Source: an uncultured Christensenellaceae bacterium
Lineage (GTDB): Bacteria > Bacillota > Clostridia > Christensenellales > Borkfalkiaceae
Length of the DNA: 64,000 bases
Reading direction: 5' to 3'
NCBI GenBank assembly: GCA_910588695.1
Contig: CAJUOV010000002.1
Coordinates: 1-64,000, forward strand
Part shown: in pieces, positions 17,696-26,991 of the stretch
How the letters are laid out: every line of letters begins with the position of its first letter
Position numbering within the stretch: the first letter of the stretch is position 1
Program-made: the position numbers and the translations under genes
The notes under the pieces: generated by a model
Databases searched by the model: none
What the model was told of the DNA's origin: nothing
The model's input: the letters and a program-made list of their open reading frames with translations, nothing else

Positions 17696-20392
17696 TTACA
17701 ATTTCTTTTTCTTTCGGATCGGGAAAACGAGAAATGCGTAACTTGCAATGATTACAAGAGCAAGTACGCTCAGTATTACGATCAAACTGATGCGCAGCGC
17801 ATCCGTTTCCCCGCGGGAGATTGCCTTTTCGGAAATCGTTGCGGAATAGGAAACACCGTCTTTGACTACGACGGCGGTATAAGTGCCGTCTTCGTTCCGA
17901 TAAAATCTTGCAGCTGTTTTTTCCGTGATCGCAAGCTCGGATCCGCTGTCGCTTATCAGTACGACTCCCGCGTCGCCCTTGATGTGCCCGAGGGTGTAAG
18001 TTTTTCCCTGCGTACCGAGCGGGTTTGTTTTGGTGAGGTAGGAACGGGGGAGATAGCCCCGTTTGGCTTCCCGTCCCTCTTCTTTGATCTCAACAAAAGC
18101 ATAAACTCTGTCTTCGCCTTCTGCATAGCCCAGAACGTTCAGCTCGGTTCCGCGAACAAGCAATGTGTCCGAGAGAACGGAGAGACGTTCTCCTTCGGGC
18201 GCGGGGAACAGGCAGGGCGCTGAACAAAGCGCAACGTCGCTCGTAACGAAGAAGTTCTCGTTGGCGTCTTTGAAATAGTCTTCGTCGGGTACGATCGCGC
18301 AGCGCGATTTTTTGAAGAGATTGGCGGTGAAAGTGTGCCGATCTTCTTCGTAAAGGGCGACGACGTAACAGCCGTCGTCGTTTGCCGGTTCGTACAGAAG
18401 AACGCCGCGGCGAAATTCGCCGTTTTCTTCGTATTCGGTACGGAAATAGCTCTCGTAGGGGAAATATTCGCTTTCAACGGTTTTTAATGCGTTCAGATCG
18501 ATTCTTACGCCCACCGTGCCGCTTGGAATTTTAACGAAGAGGTTGTCGCGGGATGCAAGGCGGAATGTCTCTTCTTTGGCTTCTCCCGCCGCAATCTTAT
18601 TGAGCGCTGCAAGACGGGAGAGGGCAAACGGCTTTGTTTTTACGACATAGTTACCGAAGTTGAAATATACTTCGTCGTCTACGAAAGCAAGCGCGAAAGA
18701 GACGGGATAGTCGTGATCTTCTTTAAGGTATACGAAGTCCTTGCCGTCGACGTTCGCCGCTTCGCGGTTGTTGCAATAGAGCGTTCCGTCTTTCGTCAGG
18801 TGCCATACATTGCCCTCGTAGTCGACGGAAAGACTGATATAGACGTTGGCGGAGTCGCCCGACAGACTGATGAGTTCGGTTCCGTTCGCTCTGTCCGCAT
18901 GAAAGTCCGCCTCGGAAAATTTATAGATTTTATTGCCGAACGCGACGTAGAGCGCGCCGTAGAGATCGCTTGCAATGGCGCTCGGCGTGCCGATGATCGA
19001 AAAGTGGAGTTCGGTAGAAGAATCTTCGCTCAATACTCCGTAGCCGTTGTATTCCGTGATGTAATAGCATTCCCCGTACACGAAGCTGAGTCCGACGATT
19101 GACTGAGGGGCTTCTTTTTCCTGCGTTAATTCCGCGTCGTCCGCTTTTGACGGATCGGAGTGACGCGAAAGAGTGTAGACGCAGATTTTTTTACCGCACG
19201 AGACGGCGATTTTATTGGTAGTGATCACGTCGCCGTTTGCTTTGAACGTGCGCTCTTCTTTGTCGATCGCAACGTGTTCGGGGAGATAGGAAGTTCCGCT
19301 TCCGTCTTTGCATTCGATGATCGTATAGTTTCCGCTCATGCGGTTATACACGGAGATACGCCCGTTTCCCGCGTCGGCAATCGCCACAAGGTTGTTGGCG
19401 CGCGCCGTTTCGCCCGCGGCGGACAATCTGTTTCGGGAAGAGGACGCAGAAGAAATTTCGTAGTCGCTGAAAGCGACTTTTTCGCCGTCTACGCTGAGTT
19501 CGCGCACGGATTTTCCCTGTATGCAGAAGAGCTTTCCGCCGTATGAAGAGATCGAAGAAAATCCGTCTCCTTTTTGAATGCAGACGGAATTGCCGCCCGA
19601 GTCGGTGCGGTAAAGTCCGTTTTCGGGATTTCCCGCGCCGTTTACGCTGTAAAAGAAATCGTCGCCGTAGGCGGAAACAAATTGCAGATTATTGATCTGT
19701 TCGCGCGAGGAATCGAGTTTTCCGCTGACGATGAAGTTGTGCGTTTCGCCGTCGTAAGCGTTGACTGTATTGTTATTGATGATGCAGTAGAGAATGCCGT
19801 TCGCAAACGCCATGCGCGGATTGAAGGCGACGATGTCGCCCGTCAGCGGCTTTACGTTTTTGTAATCGAGTTCTTCCCCGTTTACGGGAACATAGGAAAA
19901 GCCCGAAAGATTCGCCGTGGTCGTTTCGTTTGCGATGTAAAGATAGTCTCCATGAATCAGAAAGGTCTGGCAGGAGATATTGTCGATAATTTTTGAACTC
20001 TGCGTTTCGAAATCATAGCGGTAAAGGCGGTTTCCCGTATCGCGGAAAAACATCTCGCCTCCGTCTGTAAATTGGATTTTGGAAACCGTATCCTGTCCGT
20101 CGCTCGCCGAATGTTTGTAGAGAGAATAGCGTTCGTCTTTTACGCTGTAAACGTAAACGGAAGAGCCGTCGGCGATCGCAATATGTTCTTCGTTCATGGC
20201 GACGTAAGTGGGATTTTCAAGGTTGAGGTACTGCTCGTAGCTCGTAGGCAGGAACAGTTCTGCATTTTCTTGCGTGAGAGAAACGGGAGTTTCTTCCGCA
20301 TTTACAGGGAGAGGGAAGGAAAGTCCGCCCCCGAGCGCGCCCGCGCCCAGTACGGCGGCGGCAAAAATACCCATTATCTTTTGTGGTTTCAT
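17696..20392 (-). CDS. Secreted beta-propeller surface protein with C-terminal membrane anchor
   Basis: 898 residues from the ATG at 20392. An N-terminal signal peptide ends near PVNAEET. Many short repeats of the type YxVAxNEExIAIADGSSVYVY and GxLYxYDFET follow, resembling NHL/PQQ-like propeller blades. Toward residues 740-800 there is an SH3-like stretch. The C-terminus has one transmembrane helix (ISLIVILSVLALVIIASYAFLV) and a tail of lysines, so the protein is held in the membrane facing out. No catalytic motif was seen. The in-frame upstream extension is rejected because the promoter lies inside it. The -10 box is only 6 nt from the ATG, implying a leaderless mRNA. Confidence 0.75.
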   Translation of the reverse strand: MKPQKIMGIFAAAVLGAGALGGGLSFPLPVNAEETPVSLTQENAELFLPTSYEQYLNLENPTYVAMNEEHIAIADGSSVYVYSVKDERYSLYKHSASDGQDTVSKIQFTDGGEMFFRDTGNRLYRYDFETQSSKIIDNISCQTFLIHGDYLYIANETTTANLSGFSYVPVNGEELDYKNVKPLTGDIVAFNPRMAFANGILYCIINNNTVNAYDGETHNFIVSGKLDSSREQINNLQFVSAYGDDFFYSVNGAGNPENGLYRTDSGGNSVCIQKGDGFSSISSYGGKLFCIQGKSVRELSVDGEKVAFSDYEISSASSSRNRLSAAGETARANNLVAIADAGNGRISVYNRMSGNYTIIECKDGSGTSYLPEHVAIDKEERTFKANGDVITTNKIAVSCGKKICVYTLSRHSDPSKADDAELTQEKEAPQSIVGLSFVYGECYYITEYNGYGVLSEDSSTELHFSIIGTPSAIASDLYGALYVAFGNKIYKFSEADFHADRANGTELISLSGDSANVYISLSVDYEGNVWHLTKDGTLYCNNREAANVDGKDFVYLKEDHDYPVSFALAFVDDEVYFNFGNYVVKTKPFALSRLAALNKIAAGEAKEETFRLASRDNLFVKIPSGTVGVRIDLNALKTVESEYFPYESYFRTEYEENGEFRRGVLLYEPANDDGCYVVALYEEDRHTFTANLFKKSRCAIVPDEDYFKDANENFFVTSDVALCSAPCLFPAPEGERLSVLSDTLLVRGTELNVLGYAEGEDRVYAFVEIKEEGREAKRGYLPRSYLTKTNPLGTQGKTYTLGHIKGDAGVVLISDSGSELAITEKTAARFYRNEDGTYTAVVVKDGVSYSATISEKAISRGETDALRISLIVILSVLALVIIASYAFLVFPIRKKKKL

Positions 20393-20398
20393 ATCCCT

Positions 20399-20425
20399 AT
20401 TATACCACGCGCGCGCGGAAATGAC
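20399..20425 (-). promoter_or_regulatory. Promoter adjoining the beta-propeller start codon
   Basis: Minus-strand TTGTCA (20420-20425), a short 15-nt spacer, TATAAT (20399-20404), and ATG 6 nt after the -10. Transcription would begin at about the start codon. Confidence 0.5.
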
Positions 20426-20553
20426 AACTTCTTTGCGCGCAAAAATATTTTTCGCAATCCTGAAATATTTTGACATATTGGCAGCCGTCTGTCAGGTACT
20501 TATGTTATGATGAGAATACAAACAAATGTTCGGAATTAAAACGAGGTGCATGA

Positions 20554-21261
20554 ATGAACACGGATTTCGTAAAAGCGATCTTATACGTCTATCCGACGAT
20601 GGGCGCGCTGGAAGAAGCGATAAAAACAAGCGCGGAAAATAAGGCGTTTCTCTCATACCGCACGAAAAAGTGCGCGTTCGATTCCTGTTACGAGGTGGCG
20701 GAGGAGTTTTTGCTTGCGGAGAGAATCGCGGATCTGAAAAAAACGCTCGAAGGGATATTGATCCGTTTGAGCGATGAGGAGCGTTTTTTGCTCGAATACC
20801 GTTATTTCCGACGCAAAAAAATTTTGAAGAACTGCAATGCAGAGCTCGCCTGTTCGGAACGGAGCTATTTCAGAAAACAGGCGAGGCTTCTTGAAAAAAT
20901 TTTATCTCTTTTTGTTTTGTGCGGCGTGACGGAAGAGTATTTTTTCGATGCGTTTGAAAATTCTCTCTGCATTATGAAAGTGTACCGCGCCGTCAGAGAG
21001 GGCGGAGAACTCAGGGTGTGCGCCCGCCGCGAAAAGAGAACGCTCAAATTTCAGGGTTCGAAATTTTCGGGCGGGGCGGTTTTTCTGCCGTGCGCCACGA
21101 ATACCGCGACGACGAGAACGGCGACGGCGGCGAGCGTGATGAGAACGATCTGGACGGCGGAAAGCCCGTCTGAAATTTTTCCGCCCGCCGCAGGCGCTTC
21201 GGGATCGGGCAGAAAGTCGGTATTGAGCTCGAAGGTCAGTTCTTCGTCGGCGGGGATATAG
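20554..21261 (+). CDS. Sigma region 4-like helical protein beside the phage cluster
   Basis: The start ATG follows GAGGTG. Residues 1-160 are helical and charged, with a segment LSDEERFLLEYRYFRRKKILKN then CSERSYFRKQARLLEKI that resembles the sigma-70 region 4 / ArpU type of late-gene regulator found in phages. The last 70 residues run antisense over the next gene and are of low complexity (TATTRTATAAS), so the natural end may be near 21050 with a lost stop codon. The position just before the terminase suggests a regulator of the capsid genes, but a host gene of similar type is possible. Confidence 0.55.
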   Translation: MNTDFVKAILYVYPTMGALEEAIKTSAENKAFLSYRTKKCAFDSCYEVAEEFLLAERIADLKKTLEGILIRLSDEERFLLEYRYFRRKKILKNCNAELACSERSYFRKQARLLEKILSLFVLCGVTEEYFFDAFENSLCIMKVYRAVREGGELRVCARREKRTLKFQGSKFSGGAVFLPCATNTATTRTATAASVMRTIWTAESPSEIFPPAAGASGSGRKSVLSSKVSSSSAGI

Positions 21262-21737
21262 TCGAATTCTCCGTTTTTACCGACGTAGAAATAAAGTTGA
21301 CCGTTTTCGTAGCGGTAACCGTAATAGACGAAAGTTTCTTCCTTCCCCGAAAATTTTCCGTCGCCGAGCGAGGCGCCGGGGAGAACGTATTCCACGGTAA
21401 CTTCGCGGAAGAGAAAGGGACGGACGGGTACGAAGTCTACGAATTTCAAAGAATCGGTGAGGCAGTAACCGCGTACTTTGCGGTAGGGAGCGCTGTCTCT
21501 GAGGTATTCGCAGAGACTGAATTTTTCTCCTTTGGAGAGAACTTTGACGTAGTAGGTGCGCGGAATACAGAACAGTTTGCTGTCTTCCGATTCCGTTTCC
21601 AAAAACCAGACGTCCGCGCTCTCGGCAACGGCATAGAGCGTTTCTTCGGCGCGCGCGCCGAGGACGGGCGCGGGCATGAAAGTGAGTACGGAAAGAATGC
21701 CGATCAATGCGGCACACAAAGTGATAATGCGTTTCAT
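21051..21737 (-). CDS. Small secreted SH3-like membrane protein
   Basis: 228 residues from the ATG at 21737. It has a signal peptide (MKRIITLCAALIGILSVLTF, cleavage near LGARAEE), then an SH3-like beta segment (YYVKVLSKGEKFSLCEYL and VRGYCLTDSLKFVDF). A proline-rich linker leads to a C-terminal helix (VQIVLITLAAVAVLVVAVFVA) with a basic tail. The architecture copies the beta-propeller protein at 17696-20392 on a smaller scale. No enzyme motif. It overlaps the convergent upstream gene by 211 nt and is divergent from the terminase. Probably a host gene rather than part of the phage cluster. Confidence 0.65.
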   Translation of the reverse strand: MKRIITLCAALIGILSVLTFMPAPVLGARAEETLYAVAESADVWFLETESEDSKLFCIPRTYYVKVLSKGEKFSLCEYLRDSAPYRKVRGYCLTDSLKFVDFVPVRPFLFREVTVEYVLPGASLGDGKFSGKEETFVYYGYRYENGQLYFYVGKNGEFDYIPADEELTFELNTDFLPDPEAPAAGGKISDGLSAVQIVLITLAAVAVLVVAVFVAHGRKTAPPENFEP

Positions 21738-21790
21738 GACGAATATCATAGCGGATAAAAAAGCAAGTGAAAGGATATATTTTATCGAAA

Positions 21791-23230
21791 ATGAACGAAA
21801 TCATGCGTAAAATCATGGCGATCGAGCGGGAACAGGAAAAGCGGAGGAGCGCAGACGAACTTGCAAGATACAATGCGGGAAAGCGCGTACATAAAAAACA
21901 GCTGGCATTCCACAGGTGTAAAAAACGCAACCGCTGGGTGTTCGGGGGAAACCGCTCGGGTAAAACGGAGTGCGGCGCGGTGGAAGCGGTCTGGATCGCG
22001 CGCGGCGCGCATCCCTATAAAAAGAACAAACCGAACGTATTCGGCTGGGTGGTTTCACTGACCGCGCAGGTGCAGCGCGACGTGGCGCAGAAGAAAATCT
22101 TACGTTATCTGCGACCTGATTGGATTGCGGAGATCGTGATGACGAGCGGCAGAAAGGACAGTCCGGAGACGGGGATCATCGACCAGATCGTCGTTAAAAA
22201 CGTATTCGGCGGCACGTCGGTCATCGGGTTCAAGAGCTGCGATCAGGGGCGGGAGCGCTTTCAGGGGAGTTCCTTGGATTTTGTGTGGTTCGACGAGGAG
22301 CCGCCCAAAGACGTTTATGAAGAGTGCGTCATGCGCGTGTTCGACCGCCGAGGCGAAATTTTCGGCACGATGACTCCGCTGAAAGGACTGACGTTCGTCT
22401 ATGAAGAAATTTATCTCAACCGCCGCAAAAATCCGGAGGTCTGGTACGAGTTTATGGAATGGGCGGATAATCCCTATCTTTCGAAACGGGAGATCAGGCT
22501 CTTGGAATCGACGATGGACGAGAGCGCAATAGAGTCGAGGCGGTACGGTAAATTCTGTACGCGAGAGGGGCTTGTCTATCCCGAATTCGACGAGCGGGTG
22601 CACGTCGTCGAACCTTTTTCCGTTCCGCGGGAATGGCAGAGCGGTATATCAATCGATCCGGGACTGAAAAACCCGCTCTCCGCGCATTGGTATGCGGTGG
22701 ACTACGACGGAAACGTATATGTCGTTGCAGAGCACTATGCGGCGGGACGCGATGTAGATTATCACGCGGCGGCGATCAAAAAGACGAGCGAGAAACTCGG
22801 CTGGAAAAAAGATTCTTTTGGCAGATATTCCGCCCTCATCGACAGCGCGGCGGGGCAGCGCACGCTTGCTTCCGTCAAAAGCGTTTCCGAACTCTTTGCG
22901 GAGCGCGGGATTCTCGTAAATCCGCGCGTCGACAAAGACGTGTTTGCGGGCGTGGCGCAGGTCAAAAGTTTTTTAAGCCGTAAAAACGGGCTGCCCGATC
23001 TCTATATCTTTTCTTGCTGCACGGAGATGATTCGGGAATTCAAGAGCTATTTCTGGGGAGAAAACGACAGCCCCGTAAAAAGGGAGGATCATGCGATGGA
23101 TGAGCTGAGGTACTTTCTGATGACCAGACCGCGCGCGGCGGAAATCGCAAAACGGGAAGAGAGCGAGATTACAAAAGACAAAGACAGACTGATCAGAAGA
23201 TTGAGAAGAAAAGGAGCGGCGGCGCTGTGA
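21791..23230 (+). CDS. Phage terminase large subunit
   Basis: About 479 residues (a GTG at 21767 gives 487; neither start has a good ribosome site). Walker A GGNRSGKT lies at about residues 52-59, and Walker B LDFVWFDEEP with its catalytic acids is near 180. The C-terminal half starts SGISIDPGLKNP with the acidic first strand of the RNase H-like nuclease; DSAAG and EDHAMDELRYF later may supply the other metal ligands. This motor cuts and pumps DNA into empty heads. It heads a run of head genes on the same strand. It appears complete. Confidence 0.9.
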   Translation: MNEIMRKIMAIEREQEKRRSADELARYNAGKRVHKKQLAFHRCKKRNRWVFGGNRSGKTECGAVEAVWIARGAHPYKKNKPNVFGWVVSLTAQVQRDVAQKKILRYLRPDWIAEIVMTSGRKDSPETGIIDQIVVKNVFGGTSVIGFKSCDQGRERFQGSSLDFVWFDEEPPKDVYEECVMRVFDRRGEIFGTMTPLKGLTFVYEEIYLNRRKNPEVWYEFMEWADNPYLSKREIRLLESTMDESAIESRRYGKFCTREGLVYPEFDERVHVVEPFSVPREWQSGISIDPGLKNPLSAHWYAVDYDGNVYVVAEHYAAGRDVDYHAAAIKKTSEKLGWKKDSFGRYSALIDSAAGQRTLASVKSVSELFAERGILVNPRVDKDVFAGVAQVKSFLSRKNGLPDLYIFSCCTEMIREFKSYFWGENDSPVKREDHAMDELRYFLMTRPRAAEIAKREESEITKDKDRLIRRLRRKGAAAL

Positions 23231-23523
23231 GCGAGAAAGAGATCAAAAATGCGATTATAAAAGTCGCGCTCGGTTATTCCCTCGAAGAGGTGACGGAGGA
23301 GTACGGCGTGGAGAACGGGGAGCTGAAACTCGTCAAAAGAAAAGAGACGAAAAAAGACGTTCCGCCCGATCTCAAAGCGGTCAAGCTGCTGCTCGGGGAG
23401 AAAGATTATTCCGCGCTGTCGGACGAGGAGTTGGAAGCAGAGAAACAAAAATTATTGAAACGATTGAAGGAGGAAGAGAACGAACATGAATCAAAAGGAA
23501 CGGAAATTGGCGGAAGAAAGTGA
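23227..23523 (+). CDS. Small HTH-like phage protein, possible terminase small subunit
   Basis: 98 residues starting with a GTG that overlaps the terminase stop codon (GTGA). The N-terminal segment IKNAIIKVALGYSLEEVTEEYGV looks like a helix-turn-helix, and the C-terminal half is a lysine/glutamate-rich helix. Small DNA-binding proteins next to the large terminase are often the recognition subunit, but I cannot assign it to a family. It overlaps the portal gene by 38 nt. Confidence 0.6.
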   Translation: MSEKEIKNAIIKVALGYSLEEVTEEYGVENGELKLVKRKETKKDVPPDLKAVKLLLGEKDYSALSDEELEAEKQKLLKRLKEEENEHESKGTEIGGRK

Positions 23524-25372
23524 GGCAAAGCGTAGAATCAAACTTGCGGAGGAAGTACGCAAGGACTTTGAAAGCAGAAAAGAAGCGCGGCGAAACATCG
23601 AGCAGGGCTGGCGGATCAATATGAATTTCGTCAGCGGAAATCAGTACTGCTTTGTAACGCCTGCGGGCGATCTTGAAACGGAGGACGCGGAATTTTACTG
23701 GCAGTCGCGTCGGTGTTTCAATCATATCGCGCCTACGGTGGAGACGCGGCTCGCCCGTCTTTCCAAAGTGAGACCTACGCTCAACGTGCGCGCGTTTTCG
23801 GACGAGGAATCGGACATCAATACTGCGCGTTTGTCGTCGAATATTCTGCGATCAGTCAGAAACAGAATCGATCTCGACGCGGTCGTGTCCCGCGCCACCC
23901 ATTGGTCGGAGGTCTTGGGCACCGCGTTTTACAAGGTGGTATGGAATTTCGACGACGGCAACGTCATCGGCACAAACGAGCGGGGACACACCGTGAAAGA
24001 GGGAGACGTGAACGTGGTCGCGCTCTCTCCCTTCGAAGTGTATCCCGATTCGTTGACGGCGGAGGATATGAGTCAGGTCAGAAGTCTCATTCATGCCAAA
24101 GCAGTGCCCGTCTCCGAGATCGAGGAGAAGTTCGGCGTGAAAATCGAGGGCAAAAAGATCGAAGAATTCTCGCTTGTGCCCTATTCCTCGGCGAGCGGGT
24201 GGAAACGTCCTCTGGACGGCGACTGCCGCCCCTATGGGGAAAACATGGAAATTCTGATCGAGCGGTATACCCGTCCGAACGGGACGTATCCCGAAGGACG
24301 GCTTGAAATAGTTGCGGGGAATACTCTTCTTTTCGAGGGGGATCTTCCCTATAAAAACGGCGACAGAGGGGAGCGGATTCTGCCTTTTATCAGGCAGACT
24401 TCGCTTTCGCTCGCGGGATCCTTCTACGGAACGAGCGTCGTCGACCGAATGATTCCGTTGCAGCGGGCTTACAATGCGGTTCGGAACCGCAAACACGAAT
24501 TTTTGAACCGCCTTACAACGGGAGTCATTGCGGCGGAAGACGGCTCGGTGGATGCGGAGGAGCTGGCGGAAAACGGACTTTATCCCGGGAAAGTTCTCGT
24601 CTACCGTCAGGGTTCGCCCGCGCCCGCCTTTCTCGACGCGGGGTCGATTCCCTCGGAGTTCGCCCAAGAGGAGGAGCGGATTGCGGAGGAATTCATTCTC
24701 GTTTCGGGAATGAGCGAGGTCTCCCGCAATTCCGCGAATCCTACGCACGTCACTTCGGCGGTAGGACTGCAACTGTTGATCGATCAGGATACCAACCGAA
24801 TGCACATGAGCGTCGAGAGCGTCGAGCGCGCGGTAAAGGAAGCAGGCAAACAGATTCTTCACCTTTACAAACAGTTCGCGGCGACAAAGCGCCTCCTGCG
24901 CATGACGGGAACGGGCGGGCATGCCGAACTTTTCTACTTTGACGCAAGCGATATTTCCGCGGACGACGTCGAGTTCGAAACGGGGTACGAAAAATCTCCC
25001 GAGGAAATTCGGGAGGACATTCTCGAACTGTTTTCGCTCGGTTTGCTCAAAGACGAAAAGGAGGGGTTTTCGGATGCAATGCGCAATAAACTCTTGGACG
25101 CGCTCGGCTACGGTTCGTTCGAAAACGCCAGAGATATTTCCGATCTGCATCTTAAAAAAGCGGAGCGGGAAAATATCTTGCTCAGAGAGCGCGGCGTAGA
25201 CGCGGATACGTATGACGATCACGGTCTGCATGTCGCCGAGCACACGCGCGCGCTTCTTTCGGGCGGGGAAGAGGACGGCGCATATAAGGACAGAATCCTT
25301 GCGCATCTGAACTCTCACCGCATTCTGTCGGAGGAAATGCCGGCGGAAAATCAAAAAATTCAGGAGGAATGA
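23486..25372 (+). CDS. Phage portal protein, P22-like
   Basis: 628 residues. The helical N-terminus is followed by EQGWRINMNFVSGNQY and an SRRCFNHIAPTVETRLARLSKVRP segment common to podovirus-type portals. Next come the wing and stem with SLAGSFYGTSVVDRMIPLQRAYNAVRNRKHEF, then a QLLIDQDTNRMHMSVESVERAVKEAGKQI helix. The portal forms a 12-mer at one head vertex, through which the terminase packages DNA. Length and intact frame argue against decay. Confidence 0.88.
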   Translation: MNQKERKLAEESEAKRRIKLAEEVRKDFESRKEARRNIEQGWRINMNFVSGNQYCFVTPAGDLETEDAEFYWQSRRCFNHIAPTVETRLARLSKVRPTLNVRAFSDEESDINTARLSSNILRSVRNRIDLDAVVSRATHWSEVLGTAFYKVVWNFDDGNVIGTNERGHTVKEGDVNVVALSPFEVYPDSLTAEDMSQVRSLIHAKAVPVSEIEEKFGVKIEGKKIEEFSLVPYSSASGWKRPLDGDCRPYGENMEILIERYTRPNGTYPEGRLEIVAGNTLLFEGDLPYKNGDRGERILPFIRQTSLSLAGSFYGTSVVDRMIPLQRAYNAVRNRKHEFLNRLTTGVIAAEDGSVDAEELAENGLYPGKVLVYRQGSPAPAFLDAGSIPSEFAQEEERIAEEFILVSGMSEVSRNSANPTHVTSAVGLQLLIDQDTNRMHMSVESVERAVKEAGKQILHLYKQFAATKRLLRMTGTGGHAELFYFDASDISADDVEFETGYEKSPEEIREDILELFSLGLLKDEKEGFSDAMRNKLLDALGYGSFENARDISDLHLKKAERENILLRERGVDADTYDDHGLHVAEHTRALLSGGEEDGAYKDRILAHLNSHRILSEEMPAENQKIQEE

Positions 25373-25376
25373 CTAT

Positions 25377-25766
25377 ATGGAGGAGAACGAACTGCAAAAT
25401 TCCGAAGCGGAGGCGGCGCGGGAGTCCGTTCCCGATTTGGGGAAATTTAAGAGCGTGGACGCCCTCTTGCGCGCTTACGGAGAGCTGGAAGCGGAATTTA
25501 CCCGCCGCAGTCAGAAGCTGAAAGAGCTCCGAGACGCCGCTACGGAAGGGCAGGGCGCGGTGCGGGACGCCGACGAGCTATACCGCATGGTCAATGAAAA
25601 CGAGGGGGTGCGCGCCCGCATTTTGAGCGATTACCTCGCGTCGCTCAAAGGCGTGCCACTGCTTACAAATTCGGGAACGGGAGTGACCGCTTCCGCAAAC
25701 GAGCCGAAGACGTTCGCGGAGGCGGGCAGCCGCGCTCTCGGCTATTTGAAAAAAAGCAATCAATAA
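25377..25766 (+). CDS. Probable head scaffold protein
   Basis: 129 residues, acidic and helical (ELQNSEAEAARESVPDLGKFKSVDALLRAYGELEAEFTRR), located between portal and major capsid genes where tailed phages encode the scaffold. The motif KFKSVDALLRAYGELEAEFTRRSQKL is typical of phage scaffold-like proteins. It is short compared with P22 gp8 (303 residues). A GGAGG ribosome site precedes the ATG. No protease partner was found. Confidence 0.7.
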   Translation: MEENELQNSEAEAARESVPDLGKFKSVDALLRAYGELEAEFTRRSQKLKELRDAATEGQGAVRDADELYRMVNENEGVRARILSDYLASLKGVPLLTNSGTGVTASANEPKTFAEAGSRALGYLKKSNQ

Positions 25767-25779
25767 GGAGAAAAAATTT

Positions 25780-26934
25780 ATGGTAACGACACAGACGGCA
25801 GATAACGTATTAAAATCATATTATTTAAGCGCGGTCACCGATCAGCTCAACAAGAACGTGAATCCCTTTCTTGCGCAAATCAGACGCACGACTTCCGACG
25901 TTTGGGGAAGAGACGTAAGAAAAGCGGTGAGAGTGGGCTTAAACGGCGGGATCGGTGCGGGTACGGAGAGCGGCGAGCTTCCGAACGCCTCGTCCAACCG
26001 CTACGAACAATTCGTCTCGGCTCTTAAAAATCTCTACGGAACGATCGAGATCACCGATAAGGCGATCCGCGCTTCGGCGAGCAACGAGGGCGCGTTTGTC
26101 GATCTTCTGAACGACGAAATGAGTTCGCTCGTTGCAAGCGCTTCGTATAACTTCGGCAGAATGCTCTTCGGAGACGGTACGGGCGCGCTAGCAAAAGTAA
26201 CGGCGGCGACCGATTCGGTATACACCTTGGACGGCGTGGAGAATCTTGCCGAGGGCATGGTCGTCGATATGTACAAAGGCGCGGTGAAATCGCTCGACGG
26301 AAAGAAGATTTTATCGCTCGACCGTAAGAACAAAAAAGCGAAGCTCGAGGGCGATGCGGTGACGGTTGCCGCGGGAGACTCCGTTTTTCTCTACGTCCAC
26401 AATTCCAAAGATCTGGAGATCACCGGACTCAAAGCGATTTTCGACGCCGAAGAACTCTACGGCGTGACGCGCAGCGGCAACGAATGGATCGAACCGTATA
26501 AAGCGGATTCGGTCGGCGCGCTTACGGAGACCGCTCTGCAAAAGGCGATCGATACGGTGGAGGAGCGCTCGGGCGGAAAAATCAACTTCATCGTGACTTC
26601 TCCCGGGGTGCGTCGCGCGTTCTTTAACACGCTTTCCGCGTACCGTCAAATCGAAACGATGGAGATCGAAGGGGGATTCCGCGCCGTTTCGTTCAACGGG
26701 ATTCCCATTGTTACCGACCGATTCTGCCAGAACGGTACGATGTATCTTCTGAACACCGAGGATTTCGGGTTGCATCAGCTCTGCGACTGGCAGTGGCTCG
26801 AAGGGGAAGACGGAAAAGTTTTGAAGCAGGTCGCGGGTAAACCGGTGTTCCGTGCGACGCTTGTCAAATATGCGGAACTTATGTGTTACCGTCCCTGCGG
26901 ACAGGCGCGTCTTACGGGAATCACCGAGGCGTAA
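25780..26934 (+). CDS. Phage major capsid protein
   Basis: 384 residues with an HK97-fold or P22-coat-like pattern. It begins NVLKSYYLSAVTDQLNKNVNPFLAQIRRTTSDVWGRDVRKAV, then has a glycine-rich loop (GGIGAGTESGELPN) and the spine helix FVDLLNDEMSSLVASASYNFGRMLFGDGTG. A beta domain and ITSPGVRRAFFNTLSAYRQIETMEIEGGFRAVSFNGIPIVTD follow. It would assemble the icosahedral shell. A strong terminator follows directly, as expected for a capsid gene expressed at a higher level than downstream genes. Confidence 0.88.
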   Translation: MVTTQTADNVLKSYYLSAVTDQLNKNVNPFLAQIRRTTSDVWGRDVRKAVRVGLNGGIGAGTESGELPNASSNRYEQFVSALKNLYGTIEITDKAIRASASNEGAFVDLLNDEMSSLVASASYNFGRMLFGDGTGALAKVTAATDSVYTLDGVENLAEGMVVDMYKGAVKSLDGKKILSLDRKNKKAKLEGDAVTVAAGDSVFLYVHNSKDLEITGLKAIFDAEELYGVTRSGNEWIEPYKADSVGALTETALQKAIDTVEERSGGKINFIVTSPGVRRAFFNTLSAYRQIETMEIEGGFRAVSFNGIPIVTDRFCQNGTMYLLNTEDFGLHQLCDWQWLEGEDGKVLKQVAGKPVFRATLVKYAELMCYRPCGQARLTGITEA

Positions 26935-26944
26935 ACCGAACAGA

Positions 26945-26980
26945 GCCGCTCCTCTTTCGGGAGGAGCGGCGGATTTTTTA
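26945..26980 (+). terminator. Terminator after the capsid gene
   Basis: A 10-bp perfect stem GCCGCTCCTC / GAGGAGCGGC, 6-nt loop, then GGATTTTTTA. The AAGGAGG of the next gene overlaps its end, so it would act as a partial terminator. Confidence 0.85.
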
Positions 26981-26991
26981 AGGAGGCAACT

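Noticed and set aside
20393..20553. TTGACA at 20474 region as promoter of the sigma-like gene
   Set aside because: No -10 hexamer at suitable spacing; the TATGAT nearby has no -35.
23852..25354. 500-codon minus-strand frame opposite the portal gene
   Set aside because: Shadow of the portal gene; no start signal or domain.
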